Virus record (IMG/VR): IMGVR_UViG_3300037585_005926
Coordinates: 1-64,000 of that record
Direction: 5' to 3' (one strand)
DNA from: a virus
Length of the DNA stretch: 64,000 nucleotides
In this document: in pieces, positions 1 to 6,449 of the stretch
Layout: each line of letters begins with the position of its first letter
How positions within the stretch are numbered: the first letter of the stretch is position 1
Translations under genes and position numbers: made by a program
Notes under the pieces: model-generated
The model's input: the letters and a program-made list of their open reading frames with translations, nothing else
Database searches by the model: none
What the model was told of the DNA's origin: nothing

Positions 1-1
1 C

Positions 2-52
2 GAAACCTATACCACCTTGAGCGTGGCCACACTCGTACCCGCAGAGGCATAG
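2..52 (+). CDS. C-terminal tail of an upstream gene (partial)
   Basis: An open frame runs in from the left edge and ends with TAG at 50-52, one base before the next ATG at 54. The visible 16 residues (ETYTTLSVATLVPAEA) show no recognisable motif. The tight spacing to the next start fits the gene packing of the whole region, but so short a piece cannot be assigned and could be chance. Confidence 0.3.
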   Translation, partial: ETYTTLSVATLVPAEA

Positions 53-53
53 A

Positions 54-371
54 ATGGACTTACCCATTGTCGTTAGCATGAATCCAATGTTGTACACTGA
101 TCGCGCTGGTCAAAAGTGGGCGGTTTCGGGTCAGCATTGGGTTGAAGTACCGGATACTCTGACTTTGGATGAAGTTGGCAAGTATATGATCGTGGAGCAG
201 CGCGAAGCACCCCCACAACCGGCTGACGTTGTCTCCTACGAGGTTCAAGGCAGTCGCGGGAACACTTACACCGTTAGCGACAACGGAGGCACGTGGACCT
301 GCTCCTGCCCCGGTTTCGGTTGGCGACGTAAATGCAAACATGTCGAGGCTCAGAAGAATGCAAGTCGGTGA
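54..371 (+). CDS. SWIM zinc-finger protein
   Basis: Product of 105 aa. The C-terminal third carries the segment CSCPGFGWRRKCKH, which fits the SWIM zinc-binding pattern CxC...CxH, preceded by a beta-rich stretch (YEVQGSRGNTYTV) typical of the strands leading into that finger. SWIM domains bind DNA or protein partners; the partner here is unknown. The last codons (aat gca agt cgg tga) overlap the next start codon at 358, so translation of the two genes is probably coupled. The ATG at 54 directly follows the stop of an upstream frame. Confidence 0.7.
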   Translation: MDLPIVVSMNPMLYTDRAGQKWAVSGQHWVEVPDTLTLDEVGKYMIVEQREAPPQPADVVSYEVQGSRGNTYTVSDNGGTWTCSCPGFGWRRKCKHVEAQKNASR

Positions 372-379
372 TTTGGTTA
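357..379 (+). repeat. 23-bp direct repeat, copy 1, at a gene junction
   Basis: This block and 511-533 are identical except for one base. Each copy encodes the C-terminal residues NASR plus stop of one gene and, in another frame, the N-terminal MQVGDL of the next. Confidence 0.85.
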
Positions 380-525
380 AGGTAGATCCCATTGGGGCAG
401 GTCTTGTGACCGATGTATATTGGGACGATGAAGAAGGTTCAGAGTTTGTACGCATCCGGTTTATGGATGGCACATGGAGCCTTGAAAACGAAGATATTGT
501 GGAGGTTGTCAATGCAAGTCGGTGA
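358..525 (+). CDS. small VGDLV-family protein
   Basis: Product of 55 aa beginning MQVGDLVKVDPIGAGLVTDV and continuing with a D/E-rich turn and a strand (FVRIRFMDGTW). The pattern, an N-terminal V-G-D-L-V strand, then G-x-V, then a hydrophobic-W/F strand, recurs in at least ten small proteins of this window and looks like a compact SH3/KOW-like beta barrel; that fold is inferred. A longer frame from 229 exists, but the ATG at 358 is preferred because the family N-terminus starts there and it overlaps the previous stop. Confidence 0.65.
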   Translation: MQVGDLVKVDPIGAGLVTDVYWDDEEGSEFVRIRFMDGTWSLENEDIVEVVNASR

Positions 526-533
526 TCTGGTTA
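511..533 (+). repeat. 23-bp direct repeat, copy 2, at a gene junction
   Basis: Second copy of the block at 357-379 with a single C/T difference, again bridging the stop of one gene and the start of the next. Confidence 0.85.
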
Positions 534-712
534 CGTATTGGTATCAACGTCCGCGCTGGCGTAAAGGCGAGTCTGTTCATGTTGGTTTGGTTATCGAGAA
601 TGGAAAGTTTACCGGCAATCGTGACGTTAAAGTTTTGTGGAAGGGTGAACCAGACCCACAAACCGAATGTAGTCAACATCTTTCACTCGTTGACGATTCC
701 TTGACAACTTAA
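512..712 (+). CDS. small VGDLV-family protein
   Basis: Product of 66 aa starting MQVGDLVTYWYQRPRWRKGE and containing the family's later strands VHVGLVIENG and VKVLWKGE. It is a clear paralogue of the preceding gene, with the same 23-bp start region. Function unknown; a small beta-barrel fold is inferred from the alternating hydrophobic pattern. The ATG at 512 overlaps the stop codon region of the gene ending at 525. Confidence 0.65.
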   Translation: MQVGDLVTYWYQRPRWRKGESVHVGLVIENGKFTGNRDVKVLWKGEPDPQTECSQHLSLVDDSLTT

Positions 713-715
713 ACC

Positions 716-744
716 TTGACGATCACCCCTTCCGGTGTTATATT
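716..744 (+). promoter_or_regulatory. sigma70-type promoter A
   Basis: TTGACG (716-721), 17-bp spacer, TATATT (739-744). It is followed by ATGTATAGAAAGGAG and an ATG at 770. The sequence around the -10 is shared with the promoters ending at 1498 and 2247. Confidence 0.8.
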
Positions 745-769
745 ATATGTATAGAAAGGAGAAAACAAA

Positions 770-883
770 ATGTTTCAAAACCGTAACGGCATGATGGCCG
801 CTCTTATTATCGCTGATCTGACCTGCTGGTCTGGTCTTATCTTCCTCGCCTTCAAGTGGGCAACCTGCACATGTGGAGTATAA
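770..883 (+). CDS. 37-aa single-pass membrane peptide
   Basis: Starts MFQNRNGMMAALIIADLTCW and continues with a hydrophobic stretch (LIFLAF), ending CTCGV. It lies directly behind promoter A with a strong AAGGAG ribosome site, and its stop abuts the ATG at 884. It is probably a small inner-membrane peptide expressed early. No family recognised. Confidence 0.6.
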   Translation: MFQNRNGMMAALIIADLTCWSGLIFLAFKWATCTCGV

Positions 884-1264
884 ATGTCTGACAAAGTATT
901 GACAATCAATTTAACAGAGCGAGAAATCGATCTGCTTCACGAATGCATCAGCACCAATATGGAAACCGTTAAACGTCGCCACGATGTAACCGGCTCGACT
1001 GCCGATCTGCTCCAAGAGCTTGGAGAGCTTTCCGATGATCTTCTTGAGCAACTCCATCGCCATGATGACGGATGGGGCGCGCCAACGACATTCATGGTAG
1101 CAGAGGACGATTTTGTTAAGCGCGGAATGAACGCGCGAGAGCAGGCAAAAATGCATAGCCGAGCAGCAGCACGCAGAAACTTTAACTTGAAGGTAGGGGA
1201 CAAGCGCCTTTCAAAGACCCAGGTACACGATGTATGGGATGCCAATGACCCTAAAAATTGGTGA
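884..1264 (+). CDS. hypothetical helical protein
   Basis: Product of 126 aa. The N-terminal half (LTEREIDLLHECI, LLQELGELSDDLLEQL) is predicted to be helical; the C-terminal half is basic (RAAARRNFNLKVGDKRLSK). Its start follows the previous stop without a gap and has GGAG six bases upstream. No known domain recognised. It is probably co-transcribed from promoter A with the peptide gene before it. Confidence 0.6.
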   Translation: MSDKVLTINLTEREIDLLHECISTNMETVKRRHDVTGSTADLLQELGELSDDLLEQLHRHDDGWGAPTTFMVAEDDFVKRGMNAREQAKMHSRAAARRNFNLKVGDKRLSKTQVHDVWDANDPKNW

Positions 1265-1268
1265 GCGC

Positions 1269-1448
1269 ATGAAAGTCGGCAACTTGGTGCGAAGAAATCA
1301 TTATGGTGCATCAAGCAAAGGTTGGGGTCCGGTTGGGATCATTGTCGGCCCTGCACTATCGCTGCCGAGCGACTGGTGGATCGTTGAGTGGGCTGCTGAC
1401 GGAAAGCGCGAGACTGTAAGAAAAGAACACATCCAACTCGTTTACTGA
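1269..1448 (+). CDS. small VGDLV-family protein
   Basis: Product of 59 aa: MKVGNLVRRNHYGASSKGW, then PVGIIVGPA, WWIVEWAADGK and a closing helix/strand KEHIQLVY. It matches the family layout of four or five short strands with a G-x-I-V core and an aromatic strand. The ATG at 1269 is chosen over in-frame codons at 1230 and 1245 because the family N-terminus (MKVGNLV) begins there and the previous gene ends at 1264. Confidence 0.6.
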   Translation: MKVGNLVRRNHYGASSKGWGPVGIIVGPALSLPSDWWIVEWAADGKRETVRKEHIQLVY

Positions 1449-1470
1449 CATTTCCTTGACACAAATAGCC

Positions 1471-1498
1471 TTGCATTTACCTCTCAGTGGGTTATATT
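1471..1498 (+). promoter_or_regulatory. sigma70-type promoter B
   Basis: TTGCAT (1471-1476), 16-bp spacer, TATATT (1493-1498), then the shared ATGTATAGAAAGGAG leader. The upstream stretch TGACATTTCCTTGACA also recurs near 2195, 2402 and 2670. Confidence 0.75.
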
Positions 1499-1523
1499 AT
1501 ATGTATAGAAAGGAGAGAAATCT

Positions 1524-1709
1524 ATGATCAAAGTTGGAAATATGGTTCAAAGCAAGTACGTACTGAGTGACGGCAAAGAGGGAAATCTCGGATTGGTGAT
1601 GGAAACTCGCAATACCGCAGAAGAAGCCAGCGCGGTGGCTCATATATATTATCCAAAGACACGCACATTTGGGTGGGTTCACACTAAAGACATGAAGGTG
1701 GTAGCATGA
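1524..1709 (+). CDS. small VGDLV-family protein
   Basis: Product of 61 aa starting MIKVGNMVQSKYVLSDGKEG, with strands NLGLVMETR and AVAHIYYPK followed by FGWVHTKDMKVV. It belongs to the same small-barrel family as its neighbours. It sits directly behind promoter B with an AGGAG site, and its stop overlaps the next ATG at 1706. Function unknown. Confidence 0.65.
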   Translation: MIKVGNMVQSKYVLSDGKEGNLGLVMETRNTAEEASAVAHIYYPKTRTFGWVHTKDMKVVA

Positions 1710-2197
1710 AAGTAAAAGCAGTAATCAAGAAGATCAAAACGCACTTCAAAAAGCAGGGCATTGATATTGATGTAGAGTATAACGGAACGCGCTGGAGTTT
1801 TCAGCACAACGGTTACGTTGGTTCATTCCTGGCTAACGGAGCGATGGCGAGCGATACGGCTGCTCAACTTGAGGCCAACGCCTGCAACTTCCACGTTCGC
1901 CGCGGCGATGACTACTCAGATATGCAGTCTGACTATTTTGCTGGCTCATTCCGTGACAACGCGAGCCAGATGATTGAGGCTCTACTTCCTAAGCCGCCAA
2001 AGTTTAAGGTTGGGCAACTGGTGAGAGGCAAGCAGAACAAGCGTGCTATGCGCCAAGGCTACGCCGGCAAGGTTGGGCTTGTAATGGATGAAGGCGGCAG
2101 CGGATACGCTCGCATCGCTTGGGTCGGCGACAACTCAAACAGTAAAAGATTCGGATACCCGACATTTCCAGAACGCGATCTTGAGTTGGCTTCTTGA
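1706..2197 (+). CDS. two-domain protein with C-terminal VGxLV domain
   Basis: Product of 163 aa. Residues 1-95 form an unrecognised alpha/beta domain (VEYNGTRWSFQHNGYVGSF, DYSDMQSDYFAGSF). Residues from about 98 (FKVGQLVRGKQNKR, GKVGLVMDEG, YARIAWVGD) are a complete VGDLV-type domain. This is the only member in the window fused to a substantial N-terminal domain, which suggests the small domain can act as a targeting or binding module for a larger partner. The start overlaps the previous stop, with AAGGTGG upstream. Confidence 0.65.
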   Translation: MKVKAVIKKIKTHFKKQGIDIDVEYNGTRWSFQHNGYVGSFLANGAMASDTAAQLEANACNFHVRRGDDYSDMQSDYFAGSFRDNASQMIEALLPKPPKFKVGQLVRGKQNKRAMRQGYAGKVGLVMDEGGSGYARIAWVGDNSNSKRFGYPTFPERDLELAS

Positions 2198-2219
2198 CAT
2201 TTCCCTGACACGATCTTGC

Positions 2220-2247
2220 TTGCTTTTACCTCTCAACGGGTTATATT
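2220..2247 (+). promoter_or_regulatory. sigma70-type promoter C
   Basis: TTGCTT (2220-2225), 16-bp spacer, TATATT (2242-2247). The spacer and leader are nearly identical to promoter B. Confidence 0.75.
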
Positions 2248-2272
2248 ATATGTATAGAAAGGAAAGAACACT

Positions 2273-2404
2273 ATGAAACTTCGCGGAAACAACAGCCTCC
2301 ACCCTCTCGCTCTTCACTCAGTATCGCCTGAGGTGGTTCGCCTGCTGGCCAAGTTCGATGCGCTGATGCTCGCCGGCCTTATCCTCTTGTCACAAACTGT
2401 CTGA
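2273..2404 (+). CDS. 43-aa small hydrophobic protein
   Basis: Begins MKLRGNNSLHPLALHSVSPE and has a hydrophobic C-terminal helix (LMLAGLILL). It is directly behind promoter C with an AAGGAA ribosome site. Probably a short membrane-associated early peptide; no family recognised. Confidence 0.55.
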   Translation: MKLRGNNSLHPLALHSVSPEVVRLLAKFDALMLAGLILLSQTV

Positions 2405-2415
2405 CATTCTCTTGA

Positions 2416-2455
2416 CAACTTAGTTGTTGACTTAGCCCTCTATTTCTGGTATAAT
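2416..2455 (+). promoter_or_regulatory. sigma70-type promoter D with adjacent palindrome
   Basis: The near-palindrome CAACTTAGTTG (2416-2426) abuts TTGACT (2427-2432); after a 17-bp spacer comes a consensus TATAAT (2450-2455). The same palindrome-promoter arrangement recurs at 2684-2723, so it may be an operator. Confidence 0.75.
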
Positions 2456-2482
2456 GGTTATACCAAACAAGGAAAAAAGACT

Positions 2483-2665
2483 ATGACCTACCGACTGACT
2501 TTTGACATTACCGCCCGCAACGCCGATGCTTCGGAACTGCTCGATCGCCTGATTGAGTTTCAGAAACAACTTGTTGAGGAGATCGAAGAGGATGAGGATT
2601 GGAACGGTGACATTATCGAAAATGTAGGTGATGAAGATACGTGTTGTGTCGAGTCTGTTGACTAG
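2483..2665 (+). CDS. small acidic hypothetical protein
   Basis: Product of 60 aa: beta-like start (TYRLTFDITA), then a helix (ASELLDRLIEFQKQLVEEI) and a very acidic tail (EEDEDWNGD). It is expressed from promoter D with an AAGGA site. Strong acidity is common in phage host-takeover proteins, but no specific function can be assigned. Confidence 0.55.
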   Translation: MTYRLTFDITARNADASELLDRLIEFQKQLVEEIEEDEDWNGDIIENVGDEDTCCVESVD

Positions 2666-2683
2666 TCCCTGACATTTCCTTGA

Positions 2684-2723
2684 CAACTTAGTTGTTGACT
2701 CCAGCCCATTTTTAGTGTATAAT
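2684..2723 (+). promoter_or_regulatory. sigma70-type promoter E with adjacent palindrome
   Basis: CAACTTAGTTG (2684-2694) abuts TTGACT (2695-2700), with a 17-bp spacer and TATAAT (2718-2723). It is a repeat of the promoter D arrangement. Confidence 0.8.
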
Positions 2724-2751
2724 ATAGTATATCAAGTAAGGAGATATATCA

Positions 2752-3132
2752 ATGCCTCAAGCAAAAACAAACGACAGCCTGACCTTCAAACCTAACCCAA
2801 TGATCTGCAACATTGAGATCGGGTCTTCACGCAAGAAAGCGTATAAGCCACAGCCAGCGCCTCCAACGCGGAAACAACTGACAGGCTGGACCGTCGAGCA
2901 GGTTGGTCCTCAAATGTGGCGCGTCTTCCGCAACTCCACAACGCAAGGCAAGCAAGCGATCATCGACTACCCAACGCAGGAAGGCGCACAAGGCTTTGCT
3001 GATGGCTGCAACGGTGAGTATAAAGTACCCACCAAGATGAGCGCGGCTAGCCTCCGCAACAAAGCCAAGGAACATCTTAGCGATGAAGAGAAGGCTGATC
3101 TTGCTGCGCTCGCTGCTGGCGAAGGCATCTAA
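2752..3132 (+). CDS. hypothetical protein
   Basis: Product of 126 aa behind promoter E with an AAGGAG site. A Pro/Lys-rich N-terminal third (YKPQPAPPTRKQL) precedes a small alpha/beta segment (WTVEQVGPQMWRVFR, AIIDYPTQEGAQGFADG) and a charged helical end (LSDEEKADLAALAAGEGI). No recognised domain. The ordered promoter and leader make it a confident gene despite unknown function. Confidence 0.6.
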   Translation: MPQAKTNDSLTFKPNPMICNIEIGSSRKKAYKPQPAPPTRKQLTGWTVEQVGPQMWRVFRNSTTQGKQAIIDYPTQEGAQGFADGCNGEYKVPTKMSAASLRNKAKEHLSDEEKADLAALAAGEGI

Positions 3133-3427
3133 TCACACCTAACCCGTAAAGCGCAAAGCGCGAGAGGTAAAGTAAAGAAAATGAAAACCCCCAACTCCAT
3201 AGTGCCGAGTGCTGCGACGGGCCTGTATATGTCGCAGAGTAAGATGTCCAACCCTAACCCTTGAGGTTAAAGATAATGAAGATCCGACAATAACGGCTAT
3301 AAGAGGACTAGCCACCCTCATGATAAACGCGCTGGAATAATAGGAGAGCCGCCAGCCTTATAAACATAGAAGCCAAAACAACTAAGTCGAGTAGAGCGCG
3401 ACCATAAACAAAGACTCTACATTTATT
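3133..3427 (+). other. 295-bp stretch without a confident gene
   Basis: No convincing coding frame. A 27-codon frame at 3181-3264 (MKTPNSIVPSAATGLYMSQS...) has a weak GAGAGG site upstream and could be a real micropeptide. Small inverted repeats (GCGC-AAA-GCGC near 3150; AACC-CTTGA-GGTT near 3258) could fold in RNA. No clear promoter or terminator seen. Confidence 0.4.
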
Positions 3428-3736
3428 ATGAAACATTATGTATCCCAGACAATTCTAAAGATGATTGACGGCCGCCTTGACTTCAAAGAGGTAGTGCTGA
3501 CACGCGCCGACTCTCGATGTGATGCGGCCGGTTGCTCCGAAGCCAATGTAAGAAGAATGGCCCAGAAGATGAGAGCGATAGGAATAGAAAACCTGCACGT
3601 CAACAAGTACGAAAAGAAGCGATACAATAAACTGATCCGAGAACAGAACAAGAGGCATAAAGAAAGAAAGCTAACAGCCTCCGACTTAGCCAAGATGACT
3701 GAACAAGCCGAAGAACTGGAGAGCAAGAATGTTTAA
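3428..3736 (+). CDS. hypothetical basic protein
   Basis: Product of 102 aa, predicted mostly helical and rich in Lys/Arg (KYEKKRYNKLIREQNKRHKE), with two cysteines (CDAAGC) near residue 33. It could bind nucleic acid, but no family is recognised. No strong ribosome site precedes the ATG. The end overlaps the start of the next small gene at 3729. Confidence 0.5.
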   Translation: MKHYVSQTILKMIDGRLDFKEVVLTRADSRCDAAGCSEANVRRMAQKMRAIGIENLHVNKYEKKRYNKLIREQNKRHKERKLTASDLAKMTEQAEELESKNV

Positions 3737-3905
3737 GGCTGGAGAGTTAGTAAAAAGAAAACAAGTATCATCTAAACCCAAAGCTGTATGTGTAGTAGTG
3801 GATAAGGATGAGAATAACTATACAGTATATAATAACTCTCTTAAATGTATACAGTTAATAGCTGTACCTGTAGTAGAAGGATTGTATAGTAAAGTGGTAG
3901 TATAG
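3729..3905 (+). CDS. small VGDLV-family protein
   Basis: Product of 58 aa starting MFKAGELVKRKQVSSKPKAV, then a strand CVVVDKDENNYTVYNN and a hydrophobic end. The first strand (FKAGELV) and the following V-V-D turn fit the VGDLV family. GGAG lies upstream, and the start overlaps the previous gene by eight bases. Function unknown. Confidence 0.5.
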   Translation: MFKAGELVKRKQVSSKPKAVCVVVDKDENNYTVYNNSLKCIQLIAVPVVEGLYSKVVV

Positions 3906-4154
3906 GTATAAAGTGGCTTATGGTGTCAGACAATTACTTAGTAATGTGGGAGAGTGTGATTGAATGTATTATATTGTGTTGTTAAATGTGTTCTGTATGT
4001 GGTTGGATCTTAGTACATAGTCACTCTATCGCCATTTGTCAAGGTGTGAGTGCATGTGACAGCAATCCTCAATGTATCCAAGGACTTACAACACCGTGTA
4101 TCACCAACGATTCCAACCACTTACGCCCCTCACATTTATTTGACATGCGACAGC
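3906..4154 (+). other. 249-bp stretch without a confident gene
   Basis: GT- and T-rich sequence with no well-supported gene. An open frame from 3986 reads through into the peptide at 4208, but it crosses a near-consensus promoter and lacks a ribosome site, so it is not accepted. Confidence 0.4.
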
Positions 4155-4183
4155 TTGACAACCACACCCCATCGTGCTATATT
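4155..4183 (+). promoter_or_regulatory. sigma70-type promoter F
   Basis: TTGACA (4155-4160), 17-bp spacer, TATATT (4178-4183), followed by an AAGCATAGGAAGGAG leader and an ATG at 4208. Confidence 0.8.
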
Positions 4184-4207
4184 ATAAGCATAGGAAGGAG
4201 AAAGACA

Positions 4208-4294
4208 ATGACCTACACAACCGAGATGAAAGTATACGATGCGCTTGGCGCTGTCATGTGGACGGCCATGCTTTACCTGCTTATGGCGGTATGA
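4208..4294 (+). CDS. 28-aa membrane peptide
   Basis: Starts MTYTTEMKVYDALGAVMWTA and ends MLYLLMAV, giving one hydrophobic segment. It sits behind promoter F and a strong GGAAGGAG site, which supports translation despite the small size. It is the third very short hydrophobic peptide placed directly after a repeated promoter, besides those at 770 and 2273. Role unknown. Confidence 0.55.
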   Translation: MTYTTEMKVYDALGAVMWTAMLYLLMAV

Positions 4295-4379
4295 CACTAC
4301 ATACGACACACTACCCGTAGTGTCTGCCTAGTCAAATCTTTAACGGATCCCGGTGGATCTAAGGAAGGACACACTATAT

Positions 4380-4736
4380 ATGGATTCTAACACGATATTT
4401 ACAATTGCTGACGGCAGCATCAGCGTTAAGTTAGATAAGGCCGAGATAAGTATATTACATTATATCGAGGGCTGGCTACCAACATTCACAGACTGGTCAG
4501 TTGAAGAGCTAGCACTGAAGTGCGATATGTTTGCGGCCGATGCCACAGCAGCGATTGATATGCTTATCCTATATGGATTGATAGAGAACGGTGAGACTGT
4601 CAGCGACTTCGGCAGACGTGTGCAAGTAACTGCGGCAGGCGCGCGATGGTTACAGATGAATGCCGAGACAATAAGAAGTATTAACTATATGAATAATACA
4701 GAACTGTTTGTATCGTCAGAGATTGCTGAAGCGTAA
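4380..4736 (+). CDS. winged-helix-like DNA-binding protein
   Basis: Product of 118 aa. Helices at about 20-30 (AEISILHYIEGW), 38-47 (SVEELALKC) and 52-66 (ATAAIDMLILYGLIEN), then a turn and strand ending VQVTAAGARWLQ, follow the order of MarR/ArsR-type winged helices, including the typical final 'T-x-x-G-x-x-W' element. This is assigned by pattern only. An in-frame GTG at 4353 exists, but ATG 4380 has AAGGAAGGA ten bases upstream. It may regulate early genes of this region. Confidence 0.5.
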   Translation: MDSNTIFTIADGSISVKLDKAEISILHYIEGWLPTFTDWSVEELALKCDMFAADATAAIDMLILYGLIENGETVSDFGRRVQVTAAGARWLQMNAETIRSINYMNNTELFVSSEIAEA

Positions 4737-4740
4737 TAGA

Positions 4741-4881
4741 ATGTCCGCGAGACTACTACTAAATAATATACTTACAAAGGGAACTATCATCGTGTGCTTT
4801 GCTCCTGTTATCTTATACGTATACAGTAGTGTGATTAAAGACTGCGTGTGTCATATATATGCAAACAAACCTGACAAATGA
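4741..4881 (+). CDS. 46-aa single-pass membrane peptide
   Basis: Begins MSARLLLNNILTKGTIIVCF and continues through a hydrophobic run (APVILYVYSSVI) to a Cys-containing polar end. The ATG follows the preceding stop by four bases, but the ribosome site is weak. Probably a small membrane protein; could be spurious. Confidence 0.4.
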   Translation: MSARLLLNNILTKGTIIVCFAPVILYVYSSVIKDCVCHIYANKPDK

Positions 4882-4906
4882 TTTGACAAGAACTTGACAG
4901 GAGGGA

Positions 4907-4928
4907 CCACCCCCCTACCCCCCTACCC
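4907..4928 (-). other. G-tract cluster on the minus strand
   Basis: The + strand reads ccaccccccTAccccccTAccc, so the complementary strand has GGG-TA-GGGGGG-TA-GGGGGG, a possible G-quadruplex. It lies in the 166-bp gap before the GTG at 5048. Confidence 0.5.
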
Positions 4929-5047
4929 GGGATGTATGTGCCATTGCATGCGATATGCCTGTGAGAGCGACTAAGTACCTTCTCGATCGCGCCCAAAAAT
5001 TTCCCAAATATAAACCCGGAGAATATAGCCACTAGCATAGTTAAGAC

Positions 5048-5287
5048 GTGAGCTATAGCGATTTATTCAAGCACGCACCCGAGCATCCGTTCAAGGTTGG
5101 AGACTTGGTCACATGCGCATGTCATGGGGGCCTAGCCATCATCATTGACTTGTATGACAAAGACGATGACGAGGTGTATCCTTCCATGAACATGATGCGC
5201 ATCTATTGGGTTAGGTACCCACACGACGGAGTAAAGGAAAGGATATGGGTGCATACAATAACAAAGATGAGAAAGTATACGTTTTAA
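5048..5287 (+). CDS. VGDLV-family protein
   Basis: Product of 79 aa with a 14-residue N-terminal extension before FKVGDLVTCACHGGLAIIID, then MRIYWVRYPHDG and IWVHTITKM. All strands of the small-barrel family are present. It starts at GTG 5048 with no good ribosome site visible. Function unknown. Confidence 0.55.
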   Translation: MSYSDLFKHAPEHPFKVGDLVTCACHGGLAIIIDLYDKDDDEVYPSMNMMRIYWVRYPHDGVKERIWVHTITKMRKYTF

Positions 5288-5314
5288 TTTAAGCACGTAG
5301 CGCATATATATTAC

Positions 5315-5614
5315 ATGAGAAAAGTTGAGGCGCCGTGTGTCGATAATGATTTGCAGGTTGGGGACTTGGTGCAGTATACACCGTTCAATCCAACGCCGCA
5401 CATACACATCACATACCCAATCGATTATGGAGACTTCGGTATTATATTGGAGATAGACGTTAACTTTGAGGGAGACCTTAACGACGTTCGACGTCATTTA
5501 AAGTCGTTAGCATCCCGTACAAGGCCGATAATCTACCGTATAATGTGGTTGCGTGCAGGAATCGTACAGACAATCCCAAGAACGCATCTAAAATTGGCAT
5601 CTTCCGGAAAATGA
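5315..5614 (+). CDS. VGDLV-family protein
   Basis: Product of 99 aa. After 12 residues the family signature LQVGDLVQYTPFNP appears, followed by DFGIILEIDVNFEG, IYRIMWLRAGIVQTI and a closing LKLAS. A longer loop between the third and fourth strands makes it larger than most members. Function unknown. Confidence 0.6.
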   Translation: MRKVEAPCVDNDLQVGDLVQYTPFNPTPHIHITYPIDYGDFGIILEIDVNFEGDLNDVRRHLKSLASRTRPIIYRIMWLRAGIVQTIPRTHLKLASSGK

Positions 5615-5643
5615 ACCTAATTACAGCAGGCAGAAAATAAACC

Positions 5644-5889
5644 ATGAAAATCAGTAAACAAAGATTGCGCACAATAATCGTCGAAGAGATAACTAAATCC
5701 GATCGTAACGAGATTGAACGCATGATTAAGAAAGAACTAAAGGCGATGGTAGAGGACGAAGTTGCAAAAGCGATCAAGTCGAAGGACATCAAGGACGATA
5801 TCGGTGATATATCCAAGAAAATCTTGAAGAAGTTGTACAAAGACATGTCCGTGCACCATCCATACATAATAGATCGTATTAAAGTATAG
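5644..5889 (+). CDS. small coiled-coil protein with KISKxxLRxII motif
   Basis: Product of 81 aa, strongly charged and helical. The N-terminus MKISKQRLRTIIVEEI resembles the short K-I-T/S-K-x-x-L-x-x-I-I-x-E-E leader that I recall at the start of many marine T4-like phage proteins, where its role is not established. The rest (IERMIKKELKAMVEDEVAKA) looks like an amphipathic coiled coil. It may be a virion-targeted or scaffold-associated peptide; this is inference. Confidence 0.55.
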   Translation: MKISKQRLRTIIVEEITKSDRNEIERMIKKELKAMVEDEVAKAIKSKDIKDDIGDISKKILKKLYKDMSVHHPYIIDRIKV

Positions 5890-5932
5890 AGTACACTATT
5901 TAAACACTCACTGAGTGAAAAGGTTAACCTAA

Positions 5933-6184
5933 ATGATTAAAGTAAATATTATAGGCATGCTCTTGTTGGGCATTACTGCTGTGAGTACCGCTGATACTGG
6001 AAAGCTAAAAGCGCGAGACAAGATCACTTCTATTACCACACAGGATCTGGTAAAGGTGGGTGACACTGTCGACGTGAATACCGTATATGCTCCAGTAACC
6101 CAGTGCACCGCCGCCACTGCGAAAGAATCCAACCAAGTGATCAAGGATTGTGCTAATCGTCGCCCGGGCTGGTTAAAACTATAA
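5933..6184 (+). CDS. small exported protein
   Basis: Product of 83 aa with a probable Sec signal peptide (MIKVNIIGMLLLGITAVSTA) and likely cleavage after residue 20. The mature part contains TQDLVKVGDTVDVNTVYAP and two cysteines that could form a disulfide in the periplasm. An AAAGG site lies upstream. Function unknown. Confidence 0.55.
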   Translation: MIKVNIIGMLLLGITAVSTADTGKLKARDKITSITTQDLVKVGDTVDVNTVYAPVTQCTAATAKESNQVIKDCANRRPGWLKL

Positions 6185-6200
6185 GCCGCCTAGTTAAGGT

Positions 6201-6443
6201 GTGGACCTTAAGCCCGGTATATTCTTGTATGACGTCGATACCAAGTCTATTGGTATACTCATTCGACGATTCTGGTCCTATGAGGGAATGTACTATCCGT
6301 CATACGTGCACGGCACCCACGACCACTTTAAAGTATGGATCTGGGAGATCGTGTGGTCAAGGCCTGGCATGGAACGCATATCCGAATCGGGCTTGATTAA
6401 TCTGATTAAAGCGGACATTATAATCATCCTTAGTGATACTTAG
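6201..6443 (+). CDS. divergent VGDLV-like protein
   Basis: Product of 80 aa, GTG start. DLKPGIFLYDVDTKSIGILI is followed by an aromatic strand (FKVWIWEIVW) and a final I-I-I-L segment, the same layout as the VGDLV family but with the key V-G-D replaced by K-P-G. AAGG lies immediately upstream of the start. Assignment to the family is tentative. Confidence 0.5.
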   Translation: MDLKPGIFLYDVDTKSIGILIRRFWSYEGMYYPSYVHGTHDHFKVWIWEIVWSRPGMERISESGLINLIKADIIIILSDT

Positions 6444-6449
6444 AGATGC

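Noticed and set aside
60-512. 150-codon frame on the minus strand
   Set aside because: Antisense to the SWIM and VGDLV genes; no ribosome site or recognisable motif.
3986-4294. 102-codon frame on the + strand
   Set aside because: It reads through a near-consensus promoter and ribosome site and has no ribosome site of its own; the 28-aa gene at 4208 in the same frame is better supported.
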